Part shown: piece by piece, positions 1 through 59,290 of the stretch
How positions within the stretch are numbered: the first letter of the stretch is position 1
Layout: every line of letters starts with the position of its first letter
From: Chrysaora quinquecirrha
Lineage: Eukaryota; Cnidaria; Scyphozoa; Semaeostomeae; Pelagiidae
Direction: 5' to 3'
DNA: 64,000 nucleotides
Assembly: GCA_014526335.1 (NCBI GenBank)
Contig: JACTAT010000021.1
Location: 1,444,794 to 1,508,793, forward strand
The notes under the pieces: model-generated
Seen by the model: the letters and a program-made list of their open reading frames with translations, nothing else
Databases searched by the model: none
Told to the model about the DNA's origin: nothing
Translations under genes and position numbers: made by a program

Positions 1-219
1 TTGTTCCAGATTTTAGCGCATGCTGGCTAATGGCTTCCTAATGAGTTTGTTGTTCAAACTTATGCCAAATTTCGAAGACTCAGAACAACCTCTTCGATTG
101 TTTTGATTGTATGCATTTGAATTGCAATTAAAATAATTCATTAACTCAATGATTGTTTAGATTGTGTGCACAGAGAATAGAAATTCCTATCTTTTGTTAC
201 CACATTCCTGATTCCTAGG

Positions 220-250
220 TATCTATCTCTCTATATATCTATCTATCTAG
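220..250. repeat. TATC-type microsatellite
   Basis: A short run of TATC/CTAT repeats. Apart from this and the dispersed repeat at 300-450, I see nothing coding in bases 1-840. Confidence 0.7.
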
Positions 251-299
251 GTCTATTTCGTCCGGTTTGCCGAAAGCCCCTGCATAATGTTTGAATTCT

Positions 300-450
300 T
301 CAAACATAAAAAGGGAAGATCGGGAAACAGAGATCAGGTTGAATCTTCCCTATCAATCCGTTTCACTATCAATCTTAAGAATAATCCTAAAACAACTCCA
401 GGGAACAAGGGGATTTTCTCAAGGGAACTAGGGAACATGCAAGCCCACTA
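300..450 (+). repeat. Dispersed repeat R1 (copy 1)
   Basis: This stretch shares a long similarity with 12610-12850 in an XPD intron. Shared landmarks are the phrases 'gggaaca', 'ccctatcaatc' or 'ccctaccgatc', and 'gggattttctcaaggga', in the same order. The function is unknown; it is an interspersed repeat without visible coding capacity. Confidence 0.6.
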
Positions 451-901
451 ACCGACCCTCGGGTACTAAAAGTCTTGGCAAAAATTGTCTTTTTCAACAA
501 AATCGGCTGAGAGACATTGTGCCACAAGAACAGTGATTTTTTCAATAGATCTAATTGTAGGGTGGAAGAATTTTTAATCTAGCGAATGGTTTTTTCCGCC
601 AAGTGGAAGTATTTTTACAGAGGACTGGATTTGTGCTTGGTTTCTTTTCAAAAACCCAAGGATTTGATTGGACGCTAAGACTTCAAAATAATTGCATGTA
701 GAAAAGTAAGGCAGAATGCTGATTTTCGTTCTGAAAAGCTGACTGTTTTCGGGAAGGTAAAGAACTTTCAGTGCCGAAGTACAAAAATCTTTGATCTTTT
801 GTTTCTGTTAATGCCAATGGTATATGCATACGTACCCAGTAACTAACTGCATTTCGTTATTCCGCAGGGTTTATTGTTGATCTTTGAAAGAAGCGTGAAA
901 C

Positions 902-3219
902 ATGAAGACAGTTTGGTTTTTGGCTCTTGTTTTTGGGTTCGCATTTGTGTGTTGCAGTAAGTTTTTCCTTGCCTTTTGCTATTTTGCAAGTTTTTTTCAC
1001 AGAAATTTTATTTCCAGAGAGTATATATACGCCTTATTTCCTTTGTTTATTGAGAACTTCAAAATTTTGGTTGATTGGTCTGAAAGGGCCGGTTAACCGC
1101 TTTTCTAGACACTGAGTTTAACCATCGCTTTACTTAGGTTTAATACTCACCTGGCTCAGAAAGTGGGCTTTAGTGCATTCGCCGAAGCAATCGCCCTTAA
1201 CTGCCTGAGCAAAAACCCTTTATGGTCGGTAATTGCAAAGGGAAATTCCTGCCAATGGACCTGTCACCACGGAGAAAGAGCCGTGGGAAAGGGTAAAAAG
1301 GAAAACAGAAAGCAAGAATGTAAGGGAGGGAATAAGGAGGGAGACGAGCGTGCAGCAAGTTTCCAATTTACCTATAAGAACTGTTTGATGACAGAGTGCA
1401 AAGATGACAACCTCTTTGTCCTCTCAATCTGACTCCACGCAGATCTAACTATGAACTTACTTAATTTTAGAACAGCTTTTTATTCCTTTTTTATCAATTT
1501 TATAGAGCTTACAGTATTTTGTTTCAATTTTTTCTAAAAATTTTTATGAATTATTCTTTGTCCAAGGGGAAGAACTATTCAATTCCTGCGGAAGAAAGTG
1601 AGCTTCTCCGGAATACCTAAAGTGGGCATAAAAACATTCTTCCTCCTTGATAAAAACATCTTTACCAAGGAGGAAGAACTATACAAATCCTGCGGAAGAA
1701 AGTGAGCTTCTCCGGAATACCTAAAGTGGGCATTAAAACATTCTTCCTCCTTGATAAAAACATCTTTATCAAGGAGGAAGAACTATACAAATCCTGCGGA
1801 AGAAAGTGAGCTTCTCCGGAATACCTAAAGTGGGCATTAAAACATTCTTCCTCCTTGATAAAAAACATCTTTATCAAGGAGGAAAAACTATTCAATTTCT
1901 GCGGAAGAAAGTGAGCTTCTCCGGAATACCTAAAGTGGGCATAAAAACATTCTTCCTCCTTGATAAAAAACATCTTTATCAAGGAGGAAAAACTATTCAA
2001 TTTCTGCGGAAGAAAGTGAGCTTCTCCGGAATACCTAAAGTGGGCATTAAAACATTCTTCCTCCTTGATAAAAAACATCTTTATCAAGAAGGCAGAACTA
2101 TACAAATCCTGCGGAAGAAAATGAGCTCTTACCTCCTTCGCAATACATTAACTGCGCCTCCGGTGATTATCAACTGCAGTGTAAACTTGAAGTTTTGTTA
2201 TATGCAGTAACCTTCAGCTTGTTGAAGGTTGAATTAATTGGTAGATAGATAAGTCTAACCGAGATTTAGAGCTATGTCGTTTTGGGGCGTTTTCGTGGTA
2301 CTTTAGCTGTTTAGCCACTTCCTAACCACAACTAATTGTATGAAACCTATGTTTTTAGATGCTGGAGGGGAAGAAGATGAAGATAACAGATTTTCCGAGT
2401 CCGAAGTAGAGGAAGCCGAAGACGGGCTTTACAGCATGCTTGAAAATAACAAAGGTACTTCATGTTTCTATCATTTCTTTCATTAAGTTTACTGTATTTT
2501 CAGATCATCCGAGGGGAGCGAGGGGCGATCCATTCCTTCAAAATCTTGGGCACCCTTGTTCGGAAACCCATTGTTTTCATGAATATTAATCATTTTTTTA
2601 AGTAGAAATCTCAAGGGGCGCCGGAAGCACGGGGGCAGCGAGGGCAGCTGCCCCCCTGCCCTCGGAAAAATTGCCATTCTTCTATTTTCCTATTGTTTTG
2701 CCCCAAAATAGTTGCTTTTGCTCCCGCTGCCCTGTATTGCTTCCGGCGACCTTGGAAATCTTATCGTACGCCTTTTTCGAGGAGTGAAAAGCATCTTGGT
2801 CTGAGGATTGGACGTTCTCAAGATAAACAAATTTCTATCGACACTTAAGTCATTCTAAAGCCGACGGGCATTTTACTCCTCGAAAAAGCGTACGAGATTC
2901 CTATTGGAACAAAAGAATTCTTGCAAGATTTCTATGTAAACAATAAATATTCCAGCTGAGGGTGTACGAGATTCCAAGGAGTTAATTGCCCCGGTTTCTA
3001 GCTAGAGGGTCGGTTGGCTTGAAGTGATGGTGCGTTACAAGGGCAGGTGAGGGGGTAAAAAATATTGGAAAATTTGCGTGATGTCATTTTGAATGCGGAA
3101 TGAAATGCCTGTTTGCTTCCCCCACAGATGCAAGTCCTAATTGCCTGGAATGTGGTAACAATTGTCGCCGTCGATGCACAAATTGGGGTGTTGACTGGGG
3201 AAGAAGACGAAGATGGTGA
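902..3219 (+). CDS. Secreted cationic cysteine-containing peptide precursor (three exons), candidate defence peptide
   Basis: I read three coding exons: 902-956, 2359-2454 and 3128-3219 (stop TGA). All have GT-AG junctions and matching phase (both introns phase 1), giving about 80 residues. Exon 1 encodes an 18-residue hydrophobic signal peptide (MKTVWFLALVFGF...). Exon 2 encodes a strongly acidic segment, about 12 Asp/Glu against 2 basic residues. Exon 3 encodes a short C-terminal segment with four cysteines spaced C-x2-C-x3-C-x3-C, an RRR triplet between the last two cysteines, three tryptophans and a GRRRRW end. Signal peptide plus anionic propiece plus cationic cysteine-bearing end is the usual design of antimicrobial or venom-type peptide precursors. 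I do not recognise a named family; the role is inferred. Sequence upstream (ttccgcag at about 860-867) could be an acceptor for a 5' UTR exon. Intron 1 carries a 104-bp tandem array. Confidence 0.68.
1569..2126. repeat. Tandem array, about 104-105 bp unit, with inner palindrome
   Basis: About five and a half head-to-tail copies begin at 1569, 1673, 1777, 1882, 1987 and 2092. Each unit contains 'tgcggaagaaagtgagcttc' and ends with the inverted pair 'tccttgataaa...tttatcaagga', which can form a hairpin. Two of the periods are exactly 105 bp (35 codons), which explains the open frames on both strands here; they are artefacts. The array lies in intron 1 of the secreted-peptide gene. Confidence 0.93.
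2764..2895. repeat. Small inverted-repeat element
   Basis: The left arm 'tcgtacgcctttttcgagga' (2764-2783) is matched by the complementary right arm 'tcctcgaaaaagcgtacga' (2877-2895). It looks like a short MITE or foldback element inside intron 2 of the secreted-peptide gene. Confidence 0.7.
2880..2992 (+). repeat. Dispersed repeat R2 (copy 1, 'gtacgagattcc' family)
   Basis: It resembles 27973-28085 (same strand) and 14099-14205 (opposite strand). Common parts are 'gcgtacgagattcc', 'ttcagctgagggtgtacgag' and a closing 'aattgcccc'. It is non-coding. Confidence 0.65.
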
Positions 3220-4042
3220 AGAACTTAAGAATGAACTTCTGAACTGCTGCAATACAAGCTTTTATGTTTTATTCGATTTTTGATGCTCTTATTATTCACT
3301 TAGTGTACTTGTCAAGCGTTGTCTCTCTCTCTATCTCTCTCTTTGAGGTTCCAATGATGTCGAAATATCCCATCTCCCTTTACAGCGAAATGTACCCCTT
3401 ATCGAGCGGGGTGAAGGGGGTGTTGAAATGAACAACTACGAAAATCCGCAAATTTTCGATGTCCGATGAAATTGTACCATGTACTCATTTTACTCTGCAC
3501 AAAGTAAAAAGGATCCGAAAATCTGTTCGAAAATAGTCTACGTCCGAAATACGCCTTAGAATATCGGAAAAATGCGTGATCCATCAAGAAACTAAGATAC
3601 GAAAATTCGTTTAGTAAAACTGATAAATACAAAATCCGCCAAATCTTCCCCCCTTATCCTATGTACTCTTTCTAAAAAATATCTGTCCGTTATTCTGCCA
3701 TTCAACAGCATAATTTTCCACCTCCCTTTCGTTTTTCCTAGCAATATCTCTTGTCCTCTTACTTGGGCGCGTGACACCAGGTATGAAATTCAAAAGTAGG
3801 TGTAGCTGCTGAAAATGGGTGTGGCAATTGAGAATTTCAAAATTCAAATGGGGGTATGCAGCGCCTTTTGAAGTTGAAGTGCACAAATCACAAACGCAAC
3901 AATATAAGTACGTAATAGATTCATTTATACTTGCAATATTAAGCCCCAAAATTCATATTCACAGAGCTACTCTTACATCTAGGTATAGCATTCACACGAA
4001 AGTTACCTTCTACAAATTGTTATTTCGTTTCGACCAGTTCAT

Positions 4043-4543
4043 TCACTCATCGATTGGTATCCATCTAAGCCATCTCAATAATTCCTGAAGTGATATTAGT
4101 CCGTTCCCATCCTTGTCCAGTTCATTTAGTCCGTCTTTTACGTTCTCTTTCTTTCCGCCATATGCAAGAAACAATTTTTCAAATTCATTCGAATCCAGAG
4201 CACCACTGCCATCCTTATCGTACGATTTGAACATTTCAACTGCTTTTTTCAAACGATGATAACGAGATGAATCAGTGACATTTTTAAACCGTTCACCACT
4301 TTGCAACCAAGCATGAAATTCATCAAATGAAATACTTCCGCTTCCATCTTTATCTAAAAGCAATGCATAGGCTTCAGCTTGCTCTTTTGATAGGCCTAAA
4401 TCCTGCACAAAAAGCCCTTGCAACTCGGAGCGATTTAGCTGGCCGCTCCCGTCTTTGTCATATTTCGTAAACAAGCTTTTTAGGACAACTTTCGGCACAT
4501 TTTGATCAAAGAAACTGCCACCAATAACAGGGCCTGAAGCCAT
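4043..4543 (-). CDS. Four-EF-hand calcium-binding protein
   Basis: This intronless gene encodes 166 residues from the preferred start MASGP. The frame stays open 20 residues further upstream (to 4603), but those residues do not look like an EF-hand protein. Four canonical 12-residue calcium loops are visible at about 29-40, 64-75, 109-120 and 143-154: DKDGSGQLNRSE, DKDGSGSISFDE, DKDGSGALDSNE and DKDGNGLISLQE. Position 1 is Asp, position 6 Gly and position 12 Glu in every loop, so all four should bind Ca2+. There is no signal peptide or membrane segment from the preferred start, so it is probably a cytosolic calcium sensor or buffer. Its spacing resembles calmodulin-like or calbindin-like proteins, but I cannot assign an orthologue. 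Confidence 0.92.
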   Translation of the reverse strand: MASGPVIGGSFFDQNVPKVVLKSLFTKYDKDGSGQLNRSELQGLFVQDLGLSKEQAEAYALLLDKDGSGSISFDEFHAWLQSGERFKNVTDSSRYHRLKKAVEMFKSYDKDGSGALDSNEFEKLFLAYGGKKENVKDGLNELDKDGNGLISLQELLRWLRWIPIDE

Positions 4544-5157
4544 ATTCAAGAAGCCTTTACAAAGCAAAGATGAAACCGAAACGATGTTCACAAGCAAGCA
4601 CAAGAAGGGTTTCTTCTTTGTTCTGGGATCGTTTTATTCGTGACAAAGGGGGCGTGACCCATGAAACCGGAAGACGAAAACAAACGGCACAATGGTGAAA
4701 GATATTGAATCCAGACCACGGGATTTTTTCATGGAATTGTAAATTTCATTCTACTGAAACAACAGGATCTATTTCTTTTGTTATTTTAAGACTCGTACTT
4801 AAACAAAGATTTTGGCACTCAGTTCAAAATAAAGTACTTTATTTCAAGGGTTCTTAGTAAGATTAATAAATGGTAAATAAGAAGATAAAAGGTTAGATAA
4901 AGGATTAAATATTTAAGGGAATCAGACGATTTGGATTAGCGAAAATACCAAACATAAATAGTATAATTTTGTTTGCTTTTGGATGATCTTATTTATATAT
5001 CAGATACAAGAATATTTTGATGTTACTTGGATGATAGAAACCTGATTCTCATGCATTATAGTACACTTTTGGGTTTACACTCACTTTTTGAGTAATAGCT
5101 ACAAAATTTTGAAATGATCAAATCTTCTGGACATTGTACTTGAAAGCTTTTTCCAGC

Positions 5158-5345
5158 TGACACTCCTCAGAGTATTAACGTCAAAAACAGACCAAAATAA
5201 ATGACTAATGCGGTAATCGAAATGCACCAATACTATTTTAGCTAAATTTTCCTATTAGTGCATTTCGATCCGCATCTAGGTATAAATAAATACCTCCGTC
5301 ATTTGTTTCGGTATGTTTCTGACGTTTAAACTCTGAGGAGTGTCA
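5158..5345. mobile_element. MITE with terminal inverted repeats (TGACACTCCTCAGAG family), complete copy
   Basis: The left end 'tgacactcctcagagt' and the right end 'actctgaggagtgtca' are inverted copies. The similarity continues inward (aacgtcaaaaacagacc against ggtatgtttctgacgttt) and outward into 'aagctttttt'. The middle contains another inverted pair built on 'gcatttcgat'. Other members or ends lie at 8473-9016, 31257-32925, 51027-51055 and 55344-55460. The rest of 4604-6119 holds no gene that I can support. Confidence 0.85.
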
Positions 5346-6119
5346 GATGAAAAAAGCTTCTAGGTATGTCGAAAGACGCTCTTTCTCGCAATGGTGGGTA
5401 CGTCCATCACCGAATGGGGCAGTTTTAATTTGGGGAAGTGATCGTGATGGCCTTTGTCTCTTATTCTTCTGCAAAAGCAACACGATCCCTTCCACATCAC
5501 ACTTAAATAAACAACCTCCCACCCTTCGAAATGATTCTGTGCGCCTTGCCACTTTTATAAACTTTGCGGAAAAGCTCTCAGCGCTTAGGTAAGTCCTTCT
5601 CCTTATTCGCACAAATCGCAAATCAGAGCCTCGACGCAAATTTATGCATTTAGTAACAGACTAGTCCTGAAAAGACAGCATTTTACTCAATGACTTTGGT
5701 TTCCCAATCCATTCCAGTCCATTCCACCAGTCAACAAATTATCGATGATAAGCTGGTGCGAAACCGCTCGCGTCTGGGTACGTCTCCGGGAAGCAAAGGA
5801 AGACTTACAATGACTGCCAGAATCATTTTCACGCTTAGGCAACACTTGCTGACTCGACCCCCCGCAAAAATTTTGTTTTGTAATGTCGAAGAATGCTTTA
5901 GGGTGATTTGCATTTCTACCTGAAAACGTAGCACCATTCAATAAACCAACATTGTTTACGGAGGGGGAGATGTTAGGTGTAGAAGGAACACCAATCTGGC
6001 ATTCCAAGCATTTTGGCAGGCATTGAAGAAGAATTAAATGGTGAGAGGAATCAGGAATGAAGAGTCAAAGAACCTTACTTGTTATCAGCTTTACCGTTGA
6101 AGATTTCGTAGCTATCTTC

Positions 6120-23958
<17,839 letters not shown>

Positions 23959-24398
23959 TATGAATACTGCAGCGTACGCGTTTCGCCCTCCAAGTGCCAC
24001 AACAAGTCAGTACCTAACAAAATGGCGGACAATTCACATGTGGAATGGACTAGACTGTGGTCGACTTATGCATATTACGCCAAATGCTGCAAAAACATTG
24101 CTCAGTGCTGGAAATGAATGCTCCCCACTTGCATCCACAATGCCGAGACAATGTGGCTGAGGCGTCGCATCTTACGGTGGTTCCCGTTACAGGAAATCGC
24201 TATTCCCCCATGAGTCTTCCGCCAGCCGCCGGGGGGAGGGAATATCCGGCCCCCAGACCTGCTTACGCAATGGATACCCCTATGCTTTCACTTCCAACTC
24301 ATGACACTGAACAATTATGTAAAGCATCCTCTTTGTACTTATAGAGTTTTTGCAGTCAATCAGACCAATGATGGGAAAAACTATCGCGCATGCGTGAA

Positions 24399-24590
24399 AT
24401 GTCGGATCGCAATCTTGGAGATGACGACAAGAAAGGAAGACCCACTAGTACAACTTGGACAAAAATTATGAGACAAACTGCAATAATTCTCATTAATATT
24501 TGTATTATCGTTGCATTTTACCTATCCTCTCTTTTTCAAATTGCGTGGAATTGTTTTCATTATCACTCTACATTGATCCGAGGGGGGTGA
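24399..24590 (+). CDS. Possible small single-pass membrane protein or first exon
   Basis: The frame encodes about 63 residues from MSDRNLGDDDKKG. A charged N-terminus is followed by one hydrophobic segment, TAIILINICIIVAFYLSSLF. An in-frame ATG three codons upstream (24390) is an alternative start. A donor-like 'ggtgagc' lies just before the stop, so this could also be a first exon whose partner I could not find. It starts 441 bp from the XPD start in divergent orientation, which fits a shared promoter. I recognise no family. Confidence 0.33.
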   Translation: MSDRNLGDDDKKGRPTSTTWTKIMRQTAIILINICIIVAFYLSSLFQIAWNCFHYHSTLIRGG

Positions 24591-25059
24591 GCTATTGATT
24601 TGCGAAGCCCAAAAGGAATTGCTAGACTAACCTACAGGACGATAGAGTTTTAATGACGAAAAGAATGACTGTAATTTTCTACCAAGTTTTAACTCATGAT
24701 TTGACAAAAAGTTGGTATCTAGTATTTCATTGGTCTTTGGTCTTTCCCTAAGACAACCAGAATACCTTCACTGGCTTCCTTTCATTCTCCCTAGAACCTC
24801 TTATTTTGCTCTTTTCTGGCTTTTCAATGCAATTGACAAGTTTGCAAGTAATGACAATGCAAATGTAGAAAGAAAGCAATTTCACCAAAAATTTTGACCA
24901 CAAAATCTCAGCCCTTATTTTGTTGCTATATGTTTAGTGTTTATATACACTAGTCTTTAATTTGCCTTACCTGTTATAATACTCAGTTTGGTTATGTCTC
25001 AACAGATATTAACCAGAAAGACAAAAAACGATTTTAAACAAGCTAACTAGTACCAATAC

Positions 25060-25893
25060 ATGTCCATTACAGGTCTGTTATTCGATTCTAACATATTGCC
25101 CGTTAGGTAACTAATTTTGTAGAGTGTTGACGCTCATTGACTATCCAAATGACAAAATAAGACCAGCAAGACCATTATAAGTCTTCTTCAAGTGGGATAC
25201 ATGTATAGTATTCGATTCTAAAGCATTATCCGTTAGGCGTTAGGTAACTAATTTTGTAGAGTGTTGACGCTCATTGACTATCCAAATGACAAAATAAGAC
25301 CAGCAAGACCATTATAAGTCTTCTTCAAGTGGGATACATGTATAGTATTCGATTCTAAAACATTATCCGTTGGGCGTTAGGTAACTAATTTTGTAGAGTG
25401 TTGACGCTCATTGACTATCCAAATGACAAAATAAGACCAGCAAGACCATTATAAGTCTTCTTCAAGTGGTGGGATACATGTATAGTATTCGATTCTAAAA
25501 CATTATCCGTTAGGCGTTAGGTAACTAATTTTGTAGAGTGTTGACGCTCATTGACTATCCAAATGACAAAATAAGACCAGCAAGACCATTATAAGTCTTC
25601 TTCAAGTGGGATACATGTATAGTATTCGATTCTAAAACATTATCCGTTAGGCGTTAGGTAACTAATTTTGTAGAGTGTTGACGCTCATTGACTATCCAAA
25701 TGACAAAATAAGACCAGCAAGACCATTATAAGTCTTCTTCAAGTGGGATACATGTATAGTATTCGATTCTAAAACATTATCCGTTAGGCGTTAGGTAACT
25801 AATTTTGTAGAGTGTTGACGCTCATTGACTATCCAAATGACAAAATAAGACCAGCAAGACCATTATAAGTCTTCTTCAAGTGGGATACATGTC
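25060..25893. repeat. Tandem array, 137-bp unit, six near-identical copies
   Basis: The marker 'agagtgttgacgctcattga' recurs at 25121, 25258, 25395, 25535, 25672 and 25809. The period is 137 bp, with one 140-bp interval caused by a small insertion ('caagtggtggg'). The copies are almost identical, so amplification is recent or homogenised. It lies about 1.2 kb upstream of the MARK start codon. Confidence 0.95.
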
Positions 25894-26095
25894 TATCATT
25901 CTATTCTATAATATTAATATGTTGCATTGACTACTGAAGATGAGTAAATAAGACCTACAAGACCAGGAAGGGTACCAGAAAATTTTGTTAGGGGAGATGC
26001 AGGCTCTAATGTGCGGATTAAATTTTACCTAACACTAAACTATACCAAACGGAATAAAATTTACCGTCCAAATCACAAAAAATTGAGTTTGCCGA

Positions 26096-26533
26096 CTAAA
26101 ATCGCGAAAATCCATTCTTTGCGGTGTTACACCCCCTATACCCCTCCATAGGACCGGCCTTGGATTCCGCACTTGGATCATAAGGATTTACAAGGGGTTT
26201 CCATGAACTCAATATAATTTGGGGCAAAGGGTAAGATTTCCAATAATTGCTGTACTCTTCATGCTTTCCTTGAAGGGGGTGGGGGAAGGGTTTGGGAACT
26301 GCAGCAGCAGCTGGTTCAAGTTGTGCCGTGTGCCCCCCCTTAAAAGAGTTTTTTGGAACAAATGAGCTGGGTACCCATTTACCAAAATCAGTTGATACAG
26401 CCTTTGCTGGCGGTGGCGGTAAAGTGCTTCTTTGACAGTGGCGGGCGAGGCAGGGATGCCTTGTACAACTGTGGTTCGCTTGGAATTTGCTTGTTTCCAA
26501 AAAATCTGGATAGGATGTGAGGTGAGTGAACAA
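26096..26533 (-). CDS. Unrecognised open frame, possible terminal exon
   Basis: The open frame ends in TAG (26096-26098). Its C-terminal about 110 residues have a mixed, non-repetitive composition (for example NPYDPSAESKAGPMEGYRGC and the end KNGFSRF) and look more like protein than chance. The N-terminal part is doubtful: an acceptor-like 'ccgccag' near 26410-26416 suggests the real exon could start there. No upstream exon or homologue is recognised. Confidence 0.25.
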   Translation of the reverse strand: MFTHLTSYPDFLETSKFQANHSCTRHPCLARHCQRSTLPPPPAKAVSTDFGKWVPSSFVPKNSFKGGHTAQLEPAAAAVPKPFPHPLQGKHEEYSNYWKSYPLPQIILSSWKPLVNPYDPSAESKAGPMEGYRGCNTAKNGFSRF

Positions 26534-27045
26534 AAAAGTTTTGAAATTTTGCTTCGTGAGGTGAAAAAAAATTCAAATTGGAACTTTTTTTCAAGTCAAG
26601 GAGTGGTCTCACGCAGAAGAGCATTAGAGAGGTCTGGGCACTAGTACGTGTTGTTTGCTTCAAGGTTAGGGATTTCCAACTCGTTTGTTCTCCATGTTGG
26701 AATTTTGCATTGAAGAAAAATAAAAGTTGCATTTTGGCTCAGTTATTCAAGCTTATTCATGCCAATTACCAACTAAAAAACAACTAGAAGTATATGGAAA
26801 ACATCTGATAACATTCCTGTGTTATCTAATGTAAGGAAAAGCTTCGTGGTCTGGAAGGAAATGTAATTTCAAAGCCATTACTTCTGCGGGCAGAATTCAT
26901 CGAAATTTCGTTGCGCCCTTCAACTTACAGCCTGAATTGCATCGCTTTGATTAACGGTTGTTTGTCAGTGTGACAAAGTGGATAAATATTCTTATATGAT
27001 GATGGCAGAACAAAAATCGTAAACTTCGCTTGAGTTTTTAGGAAG

Positions 27046-57135
<30,090 letters not shown>

Positions 57136-57737
57136 ACTCACTCTATCATTAATCATCGTGATTGCCTGTCAAGTGGTAGTTCCATGAATTACACACTTGT
57201 ATCAAAGTGATTACCTAATATATCTACAGACGTTGGAAAACGACACGTCACTGGTGATCACTAAAAACCGGACTGCAGATCACCATGGACTAAGTAGCAT
57301 CCTGGTTTTGGATGTTATTATTCTTGAATGACGCGGATAACAATTAGTTACTGTATAAGCTTTTTAGTTTTGTGCAAATCTTTTATTTTGGATAATAATG
57401 AAAGGGACATATCCAGGGTAGAACTTTTAGTATTAGATACTGTATATCGACAAGTTAACCTATCAAACTTCAAAATCATCAAAGGATGGATCCTATTCCT
57501 AAAAATATGGCTCGCCTTTGCATGATATCGTGTTCTTGAAAGAGGTCTCAAAATCTCTTCAGAAGTATTAATTTTTTTCGAGAATTTAACACGCGTTTTT
57601 AAACAGCGAATCCCCCCTCCTCTCAGTACTCCCCACAATAAGTAGGTCTAAGAGAGCAAAAGCAAAACAGTAGGACCCGCACATTAGAGCCTTCATTTAT
57701 TCAGAACCTTCAGTCTGAAATTTTACATTTTCTACCC

Positions 57738-57743
57738 AATAAA
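57738..57743 (+). terminator. MARK: Possible MARK polyadenylation signal
   Basis: AATAAA about 600 bp after the MARK stop codon. It is the first clear one that I see on this strand. No transcript evidence is available. Confidence 0.35.
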
Positions 57744-58589
57744 TAAGAACCGTTTCAGCCGTTTGTCCAAAGAGGTCCTAAATAAAGGACTTTAATTTAC
57801 TCGCTGCAGTTTGAATGTAGCTAGGTTCAACCTGTTTCATGGACTCGAAGAACATTGCATTCAGAGAAGTGATAAGCAAGGCCTGTTAAAGCTGCTAACC
57901 CTTCAACCATTCCTTATATATCTGGCGATTGCTTAGGTCCCTGATTTAAGAACCTACGCCTTATTATGGTTATACACCTCATTACATTTACATAACAGGC
58001 TAACAGGCTGTGTTAAGCTTGGGTTATTATGTGCGGGTGTTTACTGTAACTTGAAGTCACTTTGATAATCATTTAATTGATAAGAACTTGAAATGGTTAA
58101 ACCTGGTTTCATTTAGACCGTACCAGTCGCATGATTGTGCAGCTCAACCGTGCAAATTGCCATTTGAATCAATTTCTACTTTCACTGTGATCAAGATTTC
58201 GACCCCACAATCGTCGTTCAATGATCCAAGGATTGCAACGATAATCACGACCAAATAGTTTCTAATGTGCGATTATGCGGCTGAGGAGTGTAAAGATCAC
58301 GCGATAAGCAATAACCGCGCGATTGCTGTCATCTCTCGCAAATATATTTTCACGCAACAGTCCATTTCATTGCAAATGCTATTAGCCAATGTCTACCCCC
58401 TTCGTTTACATCAAAGCATTTTTATGTTCGTTTAAACAAAATTAGATATTTTCTAACTTTTTTTCGTTTTGATAGAAATTATGTTACTATTTTTTATTTG
58501 ATTCATTAAGATGAACTTTTTGGATTGTGAACCAAAGGTTTCTGGATATTAATGACCTATTGCTACTGAATAACCGATTGATTACAAAG

Positions 58590-59290
58590 ATTGTTCTCGA
58601 TTGGTACAGATTATAAAGATTGCTACGGATACGGATTAAACGACAGCTTACAAAGATTACAGCGCATTAGGCTTCAGATTGTTATAGATCAAGTGACGGA
58701 TAGCAAAGATTGTTACAGATTGGTACAGATTACAAAAATTACTGCAGACTTTTACAGATTAAGTGACAGCTTACAAAGATTACAGTGGATTAGGTTTCAG
58801 ATTGTTGTAGATCAAATGACGGATAACATAGATTGTTACAGATTGGTACAGATTACTTTCATGATTGCTTAGATTTAGCCACAGATTGCTACAGATCATG
58901 CTATAGCACTATTGGTAGACTGATAGCTTGCAAAGAACTTTACAGATTGTTTCAGATTTGGTGTAGATTAATACGGATTAGACAACAGATTTGAAAGATT
59001 GTTTCAGATAATCGTCAAGTTAGCTTAGGTTTAACTGTAGATTACTACAGATTGCTACCGTTTAAGTACAGATTACAGCGATTACTTTTTGTTGACCTAT
59101 TGACAACAAAGGTTTAGCTGCAGACTAGACTGGACTGATCTATAGATTTGACTGATTTGCAGAGTACTAATGATTAAAGTAATGGATATTGACAAAAAGA
59201 GATTAAATCCAGATAGGTGCAGATTATAAATCCAGATAAGTACCGATTAAATCAAGAGTAATCCAGATTCCCCTTAGTTCGTAAATCAAC
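58590..59290. repeat. Degenerate 'acagatt' repeat region
   Basis: Phrases such as 'gattgttacagattggtaca', 'gattacaaagatt' and 'agattaagt' recur with loose spacing. The region 57136-60899 otherwise shows no gene. Confidence 0.8.

Noticed and set aside
1662..2210. Open frames on both strands in the 104-bp array
   Set aside because: They repeat at the array period (105 bp is 35 codons), so they are by-products of tandem repetition.
5687..6007. Minus-strand frame of 106 codons below XPD
   Set aside because: No ATG start in frame, no recognisable domain, and a stop just upstream; probably XPD 3' flank.
25060..25893. CRISPR-like array
   Set aside because: The units are identical end to end with no unique spacers, in an animal genome.
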